64,000 nt of DNA from Typha latifolia (taxonomy: Eukaryota > Streptophyta > Magnoliopsida > Poales > Typhaceae): assembly GCA_019914945.1 (NCBI GenBank), contig CM034102.1, positions 11,769,501 through 11,833,500 of the forward strand, given 5' to 3'. The position numbers and the translations under genes were made by a program. Shown here one piece after another: positions 36,508-45,972 of this stretch. A model generated the notes under the pieces. The model was not told the DNA's origin. It saw only the letters and a list, made by a program, of their open reading frames with translations, and did no database searches. Position 1 is the stretch's first letter. Each line of letters starts with the position of its first letter.

Positions 36508-39500
36508 ATGGATGACATGGATGAAGTTGGCAATGTCAATGAAAGAAGGACGGTGTTTGTTACAGTGGGAACCACATGCTTTGATGCTCTTGTCAAGGCA
36601 GTAGATTCTAAGCAAGTTAGAGAAGCATTATCCCAAAAGGGTTACACCGATCTTCTCATTCAAATGGGCCGTGGAACCTATATACCATCGAAGGTACTCA
36701 TTTCTCTTTGCTTTTGCTTGATAATAAGCTTCATTGCTGGTAGGGTTAAAGCATAAGGATTTCTATATATATTTGATGCTTGTATCTTTGATGATATATG
36801 CCCATCAAGTGAGTCATTTTCTGCATTTAATTTTGCTTAGTAAGAGACATTTAGCTGATTATGCAGACAAACCATGTAAGTTGGTTATTTATGTCCTATT
36901 GTGGGTTTCATGACTACTCGAACGAAAAGTCTAGCAGCACTAGCAAACTTGATGCTTTTTCACAGTCAAAATGTATGTTGATATTGGCCTGTAGTGTTTA
37001 AGTTGGAAAGGTACTGTCAAGGATTCCAGTTTCGGCCTGAACAGGTGGCTGCAAGCAGCCCACTGCGGCAAAGAAGAAATGTAGGCGGCTGCGGCGACGA
37101 GCAACTATCTCGCCGCTAGCCTAGCTGCATTTCTTCTTTGTCAAAGCAACTAGAGAGAGAGAGAGGGAGAGAAAGAGGAAGAGAGAGAAAGAGAGAAAGA
37201 GGAAGAGAGAGTGAGGGAGAAAGAGAGAGGGAAAAAGGAAGAGAGTGAGGGAGAGGGAGAGAAAGAGGAAGAGAGAGAAAGAGAGAAAGAGGAAGAGAGA
37301 GTGAGGGAGAGAGAGAGAGGGAAAAAGGAAGAGAGTGAGGGAGAGGGAGAGGGAAAGATTAAAAAAAAAAGAGGGTATGAGAGAGAGAGAGAGGGAAAAA
37401 GGAAGAGAGAGTGGGGGAGAAGGAAAGATTAAAATAAAAAGAGGGTATGAGAGAGAAAAAAAAAAGATAGAAAAAGGAGTTTGGGAGAGAATGGATACTT
37501 TAGACTAACAGTTAGAGGAATAGGAAAGAAGAGACGAAGGAAAAGAGATTTTTACTTTTTAGGCTTTATATATCAGTAATTATTATTTCTTATTTTCTTA
37601 TAATTTTTTTAAAATTTTTAGAAATTTCTCAACATTTTTAATAATATTTAGAATTTTATTTAATTAAAATAGTCCGATCCGATACAGGCGGCCGATACAG
37701 CCGATATGGCCAATACAACCGATACGTATCGTTTTTCCGGACGGCCGATCCCGATACCGATTTTTGGAACCTTGGGTACTGTCATTGTGGAAACGTTACT
37801 TACCACTAATTACAAACAATAAATTTTGGTGGAGGAAATTTAACACATGAACTACATGTGAAACAAGAAAGTAGTTCATAGGTTATTTCTGAAATGGATC
37901 AAACTGGTGAATTACCATTTACCGATTTTTAGTGAGTTTTTAATTGATGTTGAAACAAATCTGTTTAGTAGTAATCTTAAATTCCCAACCCAAACCAATC
38001 TCCTACAATTGAAACTTAAAACTATTGCTTAATTTGCTTATTAAAAGCGAGGTTCCGAAACTCGGTATCAGGATAAGGATCAGATGTATCGACTATATCA
38101 GTCGTATCGGCCACTCGTATTGGATTGGACTATTTTTAATTACAAAAAATTTTAAATGTTATTTAAAATGCAGAAACTTTTCTAAAAGTTTATAAAAAAT
38201 AACAGAAAAATAAGAAATTAAAATTAGTCACATATGAACTTTAAAAACTAAAGAAGAAAGTCACTTAAAACTATAATGAATTTTGACTTAAATTAAACAA
38301 ATTTTTATACTCATAAATTATTACTGCAAAACAACATGAAAAGATAAATATCTCTTCTATGTTGTTCTATAGCAATAAGAAAAGAGAAGTTAAAAGGTGG
38401 GTGAAAAAAAATTAAAAATAAAATAAAAAATAAAAATTCAACCAAGTTCACCAAAGTATGGACTAGCCAAAGAGGCTCACCAGAATGGCCACCAAATAAA
38501 CTCAGTGAAGTGTGATAGTGAGAAGAGAGTGTGAAAGATAAAGAGTAAAAACTGAAAATTAAAAAAAAAAGTTGATAATAGCAATTATTAATGTCTCCTA
38601 GGTTAGATATATTTTAGATTCTACCTGAATTTTAAAAAAAAATTAATTTCAGCCGATATTATTGTTTTCAGTCAATATGGCCGAGTTTCGGCCGATACAG
38701 CCGAAATTAAGTTGATATGGCCGAAATTGGCCGATATCGGCCGATACTAGCTGAAACCAGTCTGATCGGGATTGGTTTTGGCCGATCCGACTCGAGACCG
38801 ACCAATTTTGGGATCCATGATTAAGAGCTTTCAAGTATTGCATATCTGTTTTTAACTTTCTTCAGGTTGTTTAAGATGACTCGCACTGCTTATCAGGAAC
38901 ATAGCTTTGGTATAATAAAGGTAACATGTAATCCACTAACCATGTCAACTAAGATAATACTGAAATCCCTTTAGAAGTGAACTAGCTTTGTGAATTCACT
39001 CCTCGCCTGAATAACCCTTAAAAGTTTGAGAATAACATCGCTAATCATGTATCACAAACCTTCTCTTTTCTTATCTCATTCAGAGTCCAAGAAAACAGAC
39101 AATTGGTCTCATTTTATCTCAGAATACAGGTTTCAGGAAATGAGTCTCTTTCTATGGACTACTTCACTTTCTCACCAAGCATTGCCAATTATCTGAGATC
39201 AGCATCTCTTATCATCAGCCATGCAGGTAATAATTTACTTTCTTTATCTGAGCAAACATTTTTAATTTGTATATTCATAGTAAGTGTCAGTTCTTCAAAT
39301 TATGAGGCATTGTCATTTATAAATAAGCATCTGAAATTTAAGAAATAGGCATGGTGTAATTCTTGCTTGATTATTCATCTATGTGGATCCTTGATCTAAC
39401 TCTTCGTATGTCAAATCACTAATACAGAAAAGTAAACTAAATAAATGTGAAGTTCTGGAACTCACTTGAGGCCTTAAAATAAATGTTAACATGACCTTCT

Positions 39501-40712
39501 TGGATGTGTATTCATTATATTTCAACACTATCTTGCATCAGAGGATCTTTCTGTGGTTCACTTCTACAAAAATCATTCTATCTGTAGTCGTGTTAACTTG
39601 GTCAGCTACTTGCCATGCAGAGAAAGAGGTGGTTGATTACTTAAATCAGAGGAATAGTTCATTACATCCATGTGTTTTAAGAGTTCCTATTTTAAAGTAA
39701 TTTCTATAAATGAATGAAGAAGCACCGATCCCAAATGGCATAACATATGAGATCTCCTTTGATTGAACCGGTATAGAATAAAATTTATTAGGATGTGCTT
39801 GGAAACCCATGTGCACAATCTCATTTTAGTTGTAAAGTTCTTCTGTTCATCTTGTATGTGCATTCTTTTCTAATGTTGAGTAATTTAACAATCTCCAAAC
39901 TTCTCATTAGTGAAGTAAAGACAGACCTTGACGTGTTAACATATAGGTGGAGTAGTTATAGTTGACAGTGTATAATCTCCATTGTTAGATAGGTCTAGGA
40001 TTGCTGTCTAATTAAGTCTTGAAATTGTGGGCTGTATCACAAGTTGTGTCTTGATATTGCCACCGTCCAATATCCAGGCTTGAGTCGCAAATCCCTTGTC
40101 TGAGTGAACTATATTTTTGCAAATTCACGAGTTTAGTTTGTGATAAGCTCAAATATTGAACTTAGTTTTGGTTTTCAGGTGTTGATTGCATTTTGTTTAG
40201 TGAGAATACTCTACCCTCCAATTGTTATGCTGCAAAACACGCATTGTTTATCTTTTTATATCTTGTGATAGTGCAGCTTTACCCTTTGGAATAATTATTA
40301 ACGAAGTAAAGGGGTGTATATATATATATATATATGTATACAGCCATTCTCTATGAAACTGCATCTATTATCTAATCAGTATATTGAGCTGATCTTTCCC
40401 TTTGTACCGTGTAGCGTTCTGTTTCGAACTAATTGAACTTGAGCTGTCAATGCAGGTGCAGGGAGCATATTTGAAACACTGAGATTGGGTAAACCTCTAA
40501 TTGTTGTCGTTAACGAGGATTTGATGGACAACCACCAAAGTGAGCTAGCAGAGGAACTGGCAGACAGGAAACACCTCTTCTGTGCCCATCCTCAGACACT
40601 CTGCGACACTATTGAGGCGATGAACTTGGAGACTCTCCTTCCTTACCCACTAGGAGATCCTATGCCAATTGCTAGTCTGATGAACAAATTTCTTGGCTTC
40701 CCAACTGATTAA
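36508..40712 (+). CDS. ALG13: UDP-GlcNAc transferase catalytic subunit ALG13
   Basis: Three coding exons, 36508-36693, 39130-39226 and 40456-40712, join in frame to 540 nt, 179 aa, the usual length for plant ALG13. Landmarks of the GT28 C-terminal fold: [16 protein letters not shown] (residues 14-29), [14 protein letters not shown] (49-62), [20 protein letters not shown] across the exon 2/3 join, [20 protein letters not shown], and the C-terminus [13 protein letters not shown]13 is the cytosolic catalytic partner of membrane-bound ALG14. Together they add the second GlcNAc to GlcNAc-PP-dolichol at the ER, the second step of N-glycan assembly. The join at 39130 (gtttcagga) is fixed by frame; the AG a few bases later would shift it. 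The start ATG has no in-frame rival downstream before the conserved motif except M4. It converges with SECE1, whose stop lies 771 bp away. Confidence 0.93.
37018..37774. mobile_element. hAT-type MITE (ggccgatacg family), complete copy 1
   Basis: A 757-bp element. The left end is CAAGGATTCCAGTTTCGG and the right end is the reverse complement of CAAGGTTCCAAAAATCGG. It is flanked by the perfect 8-bp repeat GGTACTGT (37010-37017 and 37775-37782), as expected for hAT insertion. It holds a hairpin (37070-37139), a GA-rich tract (37152-37450) and, near the right end, a ggccgatacagccgatatgg block (from 37690). The 73-codon open frame in the GA tract is only a low-complexity reading. It lies in ALG13 intron 2. 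Confidence 0.88.
37070..37139. repeat. 70-nt imperfect hairpin inside the MITE
   Basis: The arm aaagaagaaatgtaggcggc and following bases to cgacgag pair, with small bulges, with ctcgccgctagcctagctgc and the following atttcttcttt; the loop is about 7 bases. GC-rich in the inner stem. It lies between the left end of the element and its GA tract. Confidence 0.7.
37949..39534. repeat. Right arm of the inverted duplication, split by a MITE
   Basis: The part 37949-38047 and the part 38820-39534 together match the reverse complement of 34892-35980. The MITE at 38048-38819 interrupts the arm and has no counterpart in the left arm, so it landed after the duplication. This arm carries the functional ALG13 exon 2 (39130-39226). 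Confidence 0.85.
38048..38819. mobile_element. hAT-type MITE (ggccgatacg family), complete copy 2
   Basis: A 772-bp element of the same family as 37018-37774. The left end is CGAGGTTCCGAAACTCGG and the right end is the reverse complement of CATGGATCCCAAAATTGG. The flanks ATTAAAAG (38040-38047) and ATTAAGAG (38820-38827) are an 8-bp duplication with one mismatch. It carries ggccgatac blocks at both ends, the left one in opposite orientation to the neighbouring copy. Removing it restores the sequence of the other duplication arm. Confidence 0.85.
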
Positions 40713-41483
40713 TCACCCCTAACTCATTCATGCATGTATATCTCATAGGTTCAAGAATCTGGTCTTCGTCTGCAGCCAAAATTCAACGTGATCAATGCCA
40801 GGATGTGTCGAGATATCTCCAACATTGGTACATTATAAAGGGATTTCGCTTGATGAGGTACCTTGTTTCTTTATAGATAATGCTTGATGAGGTAGTTTTA
40901 AGGGCTGTTTACCTCGGTTGTTAACTGCATTGAAGTGTTTGCAAGGTAGGGGATTTGTAATAATATTGATTTTGTGCAAAGGATATTTTTTTTATTATTA
41001 TTTTCTTTCATCTAATGGAATTGTCATTATCCTACTTGTAATATGTGTTTTGGTACATAACCATATAGTGTGCACTTATGTTACACTAAGCTTTAATTAA
41101 CACTCATTAATTTTTTATTTATAATATACTCGTAACGCCGGTTAACAATCTAATTAATTATTTTATATATAATATACTCGTAACTCATGTTAACAATCTA
41201 TCACCTTCCCATGTAAGTATAAGTAATAAGGAGGTAGAGCGTCAGCGGACAAATTGAAGATTGTTCACAAAACAAAGAACAGAGAGCAGAGTTATGGGGA
41301 TAGAAAATTTTAGCTATTAGTATCAAATACTTGGGAAGTTGGTAAACAAACGAATTACCGATCTCAAATGCAAATACTAAAAGAAAAGAAAAAAACATTA
41401 ACAAAATTACAAAGAGAAAGAGATCAAGATTAAGGAGAAAATTGTGTGGACCAGTAAAAAAGGGGGGGAAATAGAATCTATCA

Positions 41484-42020
41484 TTATCCGAAGAAATCTT
41501 GGATGCCCTTGCCGGCGAAGACCTGGTCGGATATCTCGGCGAGTACCGCGTTGACGGTGAGAAGAGCAACGGTGGATCCGGCGATGACGGCGAGGACAAC
41601 GCCAGTGGTGCCGACGACCTTCCCGAAGGCTGGCCACTCGATCTCACGTACCTCCTCCGCCACCCCGCCCAAGAACGCATCCCCTTCCTTCTCCTTCTCC
41701 TTCCTCGCCTTCATCATCTCCCTCAGCTCCGTTGCCACTGCAGTGGCGGCGGTGGACTCCTCCTCCTTCGGTTCTTCCTGCTTTCCCGAATCCGTATCTT
41801 CCTCCTGCTTCTCCTCCTCTTCTAGGGTTTCGGATGCGCCGCCGTTCTCCTGGGCGTGGAAGAGGGGAAGTCGGCGGCGGGAGAGGAGACGAAGGGGAGG
41901 AAGCGGTGGCGCGTGGATTGCAATGCGGCGGTTGGTCGAGACGGAAGGCCGGGAGGCGGCGGCGAGAGGTGGCGGAGGTAGGAGTTTGGGGAGGATTCGG
42001 GGGAAGGAAGCGATCGCCAT
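41484..42020 (-). CDS. SECE1: Plastid SecE1, preprotein translocase subunit
   Basis: Single-exon gene of 178 aa. The first ~60 residues (MAIASFPRILPKLLPPPPLA and on; Ser/Ala/Pro/Arg-rich, few acids) look like a chloroplast transit peptide. Then comes an acidic linker (about 66-93), a basic stretch (MMKARKEKEKEGD), the amphipathic segment VAEEVREIEWPAFGKVVGTT conserved in SecE, one membrane helix (GVVLAVIAGSTVALLTVNAV) and the tail QVFAGKGIQDFFG. In the family SecE1 clamps SecY (SCY1) in the thylakoid translocon that inserts or exports Sec-pathway proteins. GC content is far above the surroundings. Antisense frames over the same bases (41503-42033) are shadows. The gene points toward ALG13 and lies downstream of the START gene on the same strand. 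Confidence 0.92.
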   Translation of the reverse strand: MAIASFPRILPKLLPPPPLAAASRPSVSTNRRIAIHAPPLPPLRLLSRRRLPLFHAQENGGASETLEEEEKQEEDTDSGKQEEPKEEESTAATAVATELREMMKARKEKEKEGDAFLGGVAEEVREIEWPAFGKVVGTTGVVLAVIAGSTVALLTVNAVLAEISDQVFAGKGIQDFFG

Positions 42021-45000
42021 TCTTCTATTGTAACCTGTAAGCGTGTGAGAATTATAAACGGAACTTACTGGAGGAGTTTATCCTTTAGAGAGTCTTTGGC
42101 CAACCTACAAGAAAACATATTTATTAGCTCAGCCACATAGAAAATCACCATTAGAGATAATAATTCGTAATAGATTTATTAATTTGCTAATATAATAAAA
42201 GATTATTGTCTCTATCGCTGTCTCACTCTCATACAAACAATATATATATATACGTGAAAATGAGAAAAGGTATTAAAAAAAAAATCACCATCTTCCACGT
42301 GGCGCTGAGCTTGTAAAAGTTGTAGCAGTACTGTAATAAATTTGAATGGTATAGTGGTTTGGTTAACAAGAAACTTTTCTGTAACAGTAGTTTGGTCAAA
42401 AACTCTTTGTTCTTATTAAGGTTAGCTGAGATTGCGAATAAAGAAGGATCTATAAGTAGCGTAGATAAAAAATTTTTAAAAAAATGTATACTTTTGATGT
42501 TTAGTTAAAGAAAATTAATTAAAGAAGTGGTTTCTTATAATAAAAAATAATTTTACAAGTCATTTGTGATAAAAGCGCTTCCTTAAACTCAATTTTTTTC
42601 GCTAACACCCTCAATTTTTTTTAATTTATAAGATAATTACATAAGGACTCCTAAACTATTGCCCATTTTTATATGCACTATTTATTTTATTTTATTTTTT
42701 TTAACATATTGATCCCCTGGCATAAACTACTAAAACTCTGAATCTTCTCACCCTCTGTTTTAACCCTATGCCTGCTACTTAACATTTCCCACCCTCTGTT
42801 CATGGCCTCCTCTGATGACGACTTCCTCAAAAGGTTCTGTGAGCTTCTTTCCAAGAGCAAATTAGAATTGCCAGAAGGTTGTTAAAGCTGCCGGTGAATT
42901 AGAATACAATATTGATGGAAGCTTTTATAATTTCTTTCACTGAAGGGCATTAGGTCAAGAAAAAGGTTTAGTTAACAGCCTCTCAAGAGTTAATATGGCA
43001 GTCCACAAGATAATAAAAACAATAGGTCTCCCTCGAAAGAAGGAAAGAAGAAAAGAAGGCTTTAGACTGAGGCACAGAGCGATTAATCCAAGCAAACCAT
43101 TTATAAGAATTAATAATCATTTATGAAATAAGAACAGAGATAGATAATGGCAACCTACACAAATCTCTCCCACGAAAAAGAGAGGAGACGCTACACAAGA
43201 GGGACAAAAAAAAAATCGATGAGCAATACATAAGAACAACTTAATTGTAACTAGAGAAAAGGAGTTAAACAAGTTCTGTTAACAAATAGACATTCTACGG
43301 CTAACAGCTGACAGTAATAAAGCATTGAATAGTTAACACATACCATCTTAACCCACAACACTTGATAATTACCAATTAAATTTGCCAAGAATAATAAATC
43401 AAGGTGACAATATAGAAATTGTGCTGCAACCTTCAGCATGCTTTGTCACCTACAAAGAAAAATAGTCAGGTTCTATTGTCAGAAAGGGGAGCAACATAGG
43501 AATATTGACCAAGTGACCAAGTGATTCTCTTCAAGAATGTTAACTGAATAAATAAAGACAGCATATCTGCAAAGAAGAACATTTAGATAAGGTTTCTAAA
43601 GAAGACAAATCATAAGAGTTAATACTTGATCTTTTGGTGTTCTCTGCGTCTTGTTTTCTCCTTCTGCCTGATTGTATTGTGATTATTTTAATTTCATTTT
43701 GTGGTTTTTCAGTATCCAATCACACATGAACTGTGAGCATGTTTTTTCAACTAATGGTATCAGGTTAACTGATTGAGAACAACAAGATATAACGGCATCG
43801 AGGTTAGTGATGCAACAAATGTTAGAGGAAAAAGAACACAAGATCATCAGAGCATCAGTATGCAGAATGCATCCAATCTAACACCATCTAGGTACTATCT
43901 AACTACTCGTGCGTTGTAACCTAAACTACTGAATTAGATCAAAAGAAAGGTATATGGTACATGCTATCTAATCGTTCAACAATTAAAAGACATACTAAGT
44001 AAACTGTGCAGACAAAGGTAGAGAAGCAAGGCACTAGTGGCCATAGAAGTCAGAAACATCTATTTGTACACAAACGCACACAAAGATACAAATAAGAATT
44101 GGACTACTTTAACTACTTGGACTACAAACTTTATCTTAAAACTTTTGAAAAAACGTTTTACACACTTGTTGCCATTAAAAGTGCTTCGGAATTCTAAAGA
44201 GATATATAGTATAACTCAATTGTACAATAGCCATGAAGGGACTCGTTTAAAATCTTCTTGTTTTGACAGATTATTCTAACAATATATGACACATTGCCAT
44301 TTGATAGTAAATCTTCTGTCATAAACCCAATAACATAGGACACATTAATATTAGTTAGTAAAATATCAGATACAAGCATATAACTTCACAATTAATATAT
44401 TTAAAGAGAATATGATCACTGCACAGATATTGTATTTTTTTATAAAATACAATAGAATGAATATAATTATTCTATTGATTAATAGGTTCTATGAGATAAG
44501 TTGTCAACCGGAATTGTCAATCAACAAGATCAAAAAGAAAATGGCCTCTACTGTATCCTGATACATAATGGTAATATGTTCAAATATTACTTACATCTTT
44601 AATCATGTCAAAAGGAAAGTAGATTAATATATAACAACAGGAAACATAATAAATACATTCTAAAGTAATGTGTTTCGTATAACAGAATAAAATAAACAAT
44701 TTGATAAGAAACCAAGGTAGAAGTTACTTTACATATTACATTACGCAATCATATGGTACATTGGTACTTATATGATATGCTATCTGAGTTTATGATATAA
44801 TAATTTTAAGTTTGCACCTAAAATATTACTTAAAGACAGACACTGAATTGAACAATTATGAATGCAATAGAAAATATACATTTCATGTGCCATATTTAAC
44901 AACTAATAAAGGAAAGCCACCATGTGGATACACACAAGTATGTGCACAACTAATTAACAGCATATAATAGAATAAAAGAGAGCATAGAATGATTTCAATC

Positions 45001-45066
45001 CAAACAAAATCAGAGCAGCAACTTTACCTGATCAAAATTCACATGCCCTTCCTAATGAAACGTTCC
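42021..45066. other. Intergenic region between SECE1 and the START gene
   Basis: Upstream sequence of SECE1, then AT-rich DNA. At 42388-42405 is the sequence TAGTTTGGTCAAAAACTC, an exact reverse complement of the first 18 bases of the MITE at 2609. A weaker partner (GAGTCTTTGGCCAACCTAC at 42090) suggests a 316-bp relative, but no 9-bp duplication is seen. At about 42637-42750 a stretch resembles the inverted ends of the 27070 element. No gene supported. Confidence 0.4.
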
Positions 45067-45480
45067 TCAAAATGTCCCCAATTTCTTGCTGAGCCTGAAC
45101 TCAAACTTGGCCATCCAATGACTCAGGAGTTCCTTGTTGACAATCAATGGAAACTGGACCACGCTCAAGAATGATTGAGAGAACCATTCATTTGTACAGC
45201 CAGATTGTCCGGTCGACTGCACCTGATCAGCCAGACTACAGTTGAGCAAGCCAAGCTCCATCCACTTGCTACTAGACACCATTGACGGGCAATCCTCCAC
45301 CTTGATACAGCCATATTTCCTGAAAGGAAGTGAATGTTTGCATAAGTCAACTAGGTAGGGGGAACTGGGGCACCTTATTTTGCCTGGGCTTCCTGCTCTG
45401 CCTTATAGGCCTTCTTGAGCAGCCTTCCATTCCAGCTTGGGTAAGAAAAAGCAGCCCCTTCTTCGAGCACATTCAACAGC
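45067..45480 (-). other. Coding-like remnant of unknown origin
   Basis: On the minus strand two open pieces look more protein-like than their surroundings. Around 45480-45378 is LLNVLEEGAAFSYPSWNGRL followed by LKKAYKAEQEAQAK and a stop. Around 45326-45067 is a piece with KYGCIKVEDCPSMVSSSKWM. I do not recognise either family and cannot join them by convincing splice sites. They lie just downstream of the START gene on the same strand and could be pieces of an old gene copy, an unannotated exon or chance. Confidence 0.25.
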
Positions 45481-45972
45481 AATGAAGTATTATAGTAATT
45501 ATGAGGTTTAAAGATAAAATACATTATGTTGCTTCAGATAAGTCCATAGAGTTAATACACCGACATGCTCTCAGTGGTAAATTAATGTTTCAATCAAATA
45601 GCATCCACATCAAACTATCAAAGTTTAGGAAATAGTTATTACAATCTTATGGAATAGAAATATTGTTGATATGTAAAAGATAACAAATCAAATCGGCAAG
45701 TGCAACCATGAATAATTCCAATAGTAAAAGAAGCAGAATTGGTGGACAAAGTTTCTTCTATTATATATTCTGTCAAAAGTTTCCATTGATCAACTATCTG
45801 GTCATATGTTTCTACAAGCTTGCTAAGACGAAGTTATTAACAGTGAGGATACATAAAATTTAGCAAAACTTAGAGGGCTCCATAACTGACTATATTCATG
45901 TCAATGATAGACTTCAGTTGATTGATGACAGTTGAAGGCTTCAGTTGGTTGATGAGGATTGAAGAGTTGAGA

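Noticed and set aside
37211..37432. 73-codon Glu/Arg/Lys open frame
   Set aside because: It is a reading of the GA-repeat tract of a MITE.
41503..42033. Long plus-strand open frame antisense to SECE1
   Set aside because: It is the GC-rich shadow of SECE1, whose minus-strand product matches a known family over its whole length.
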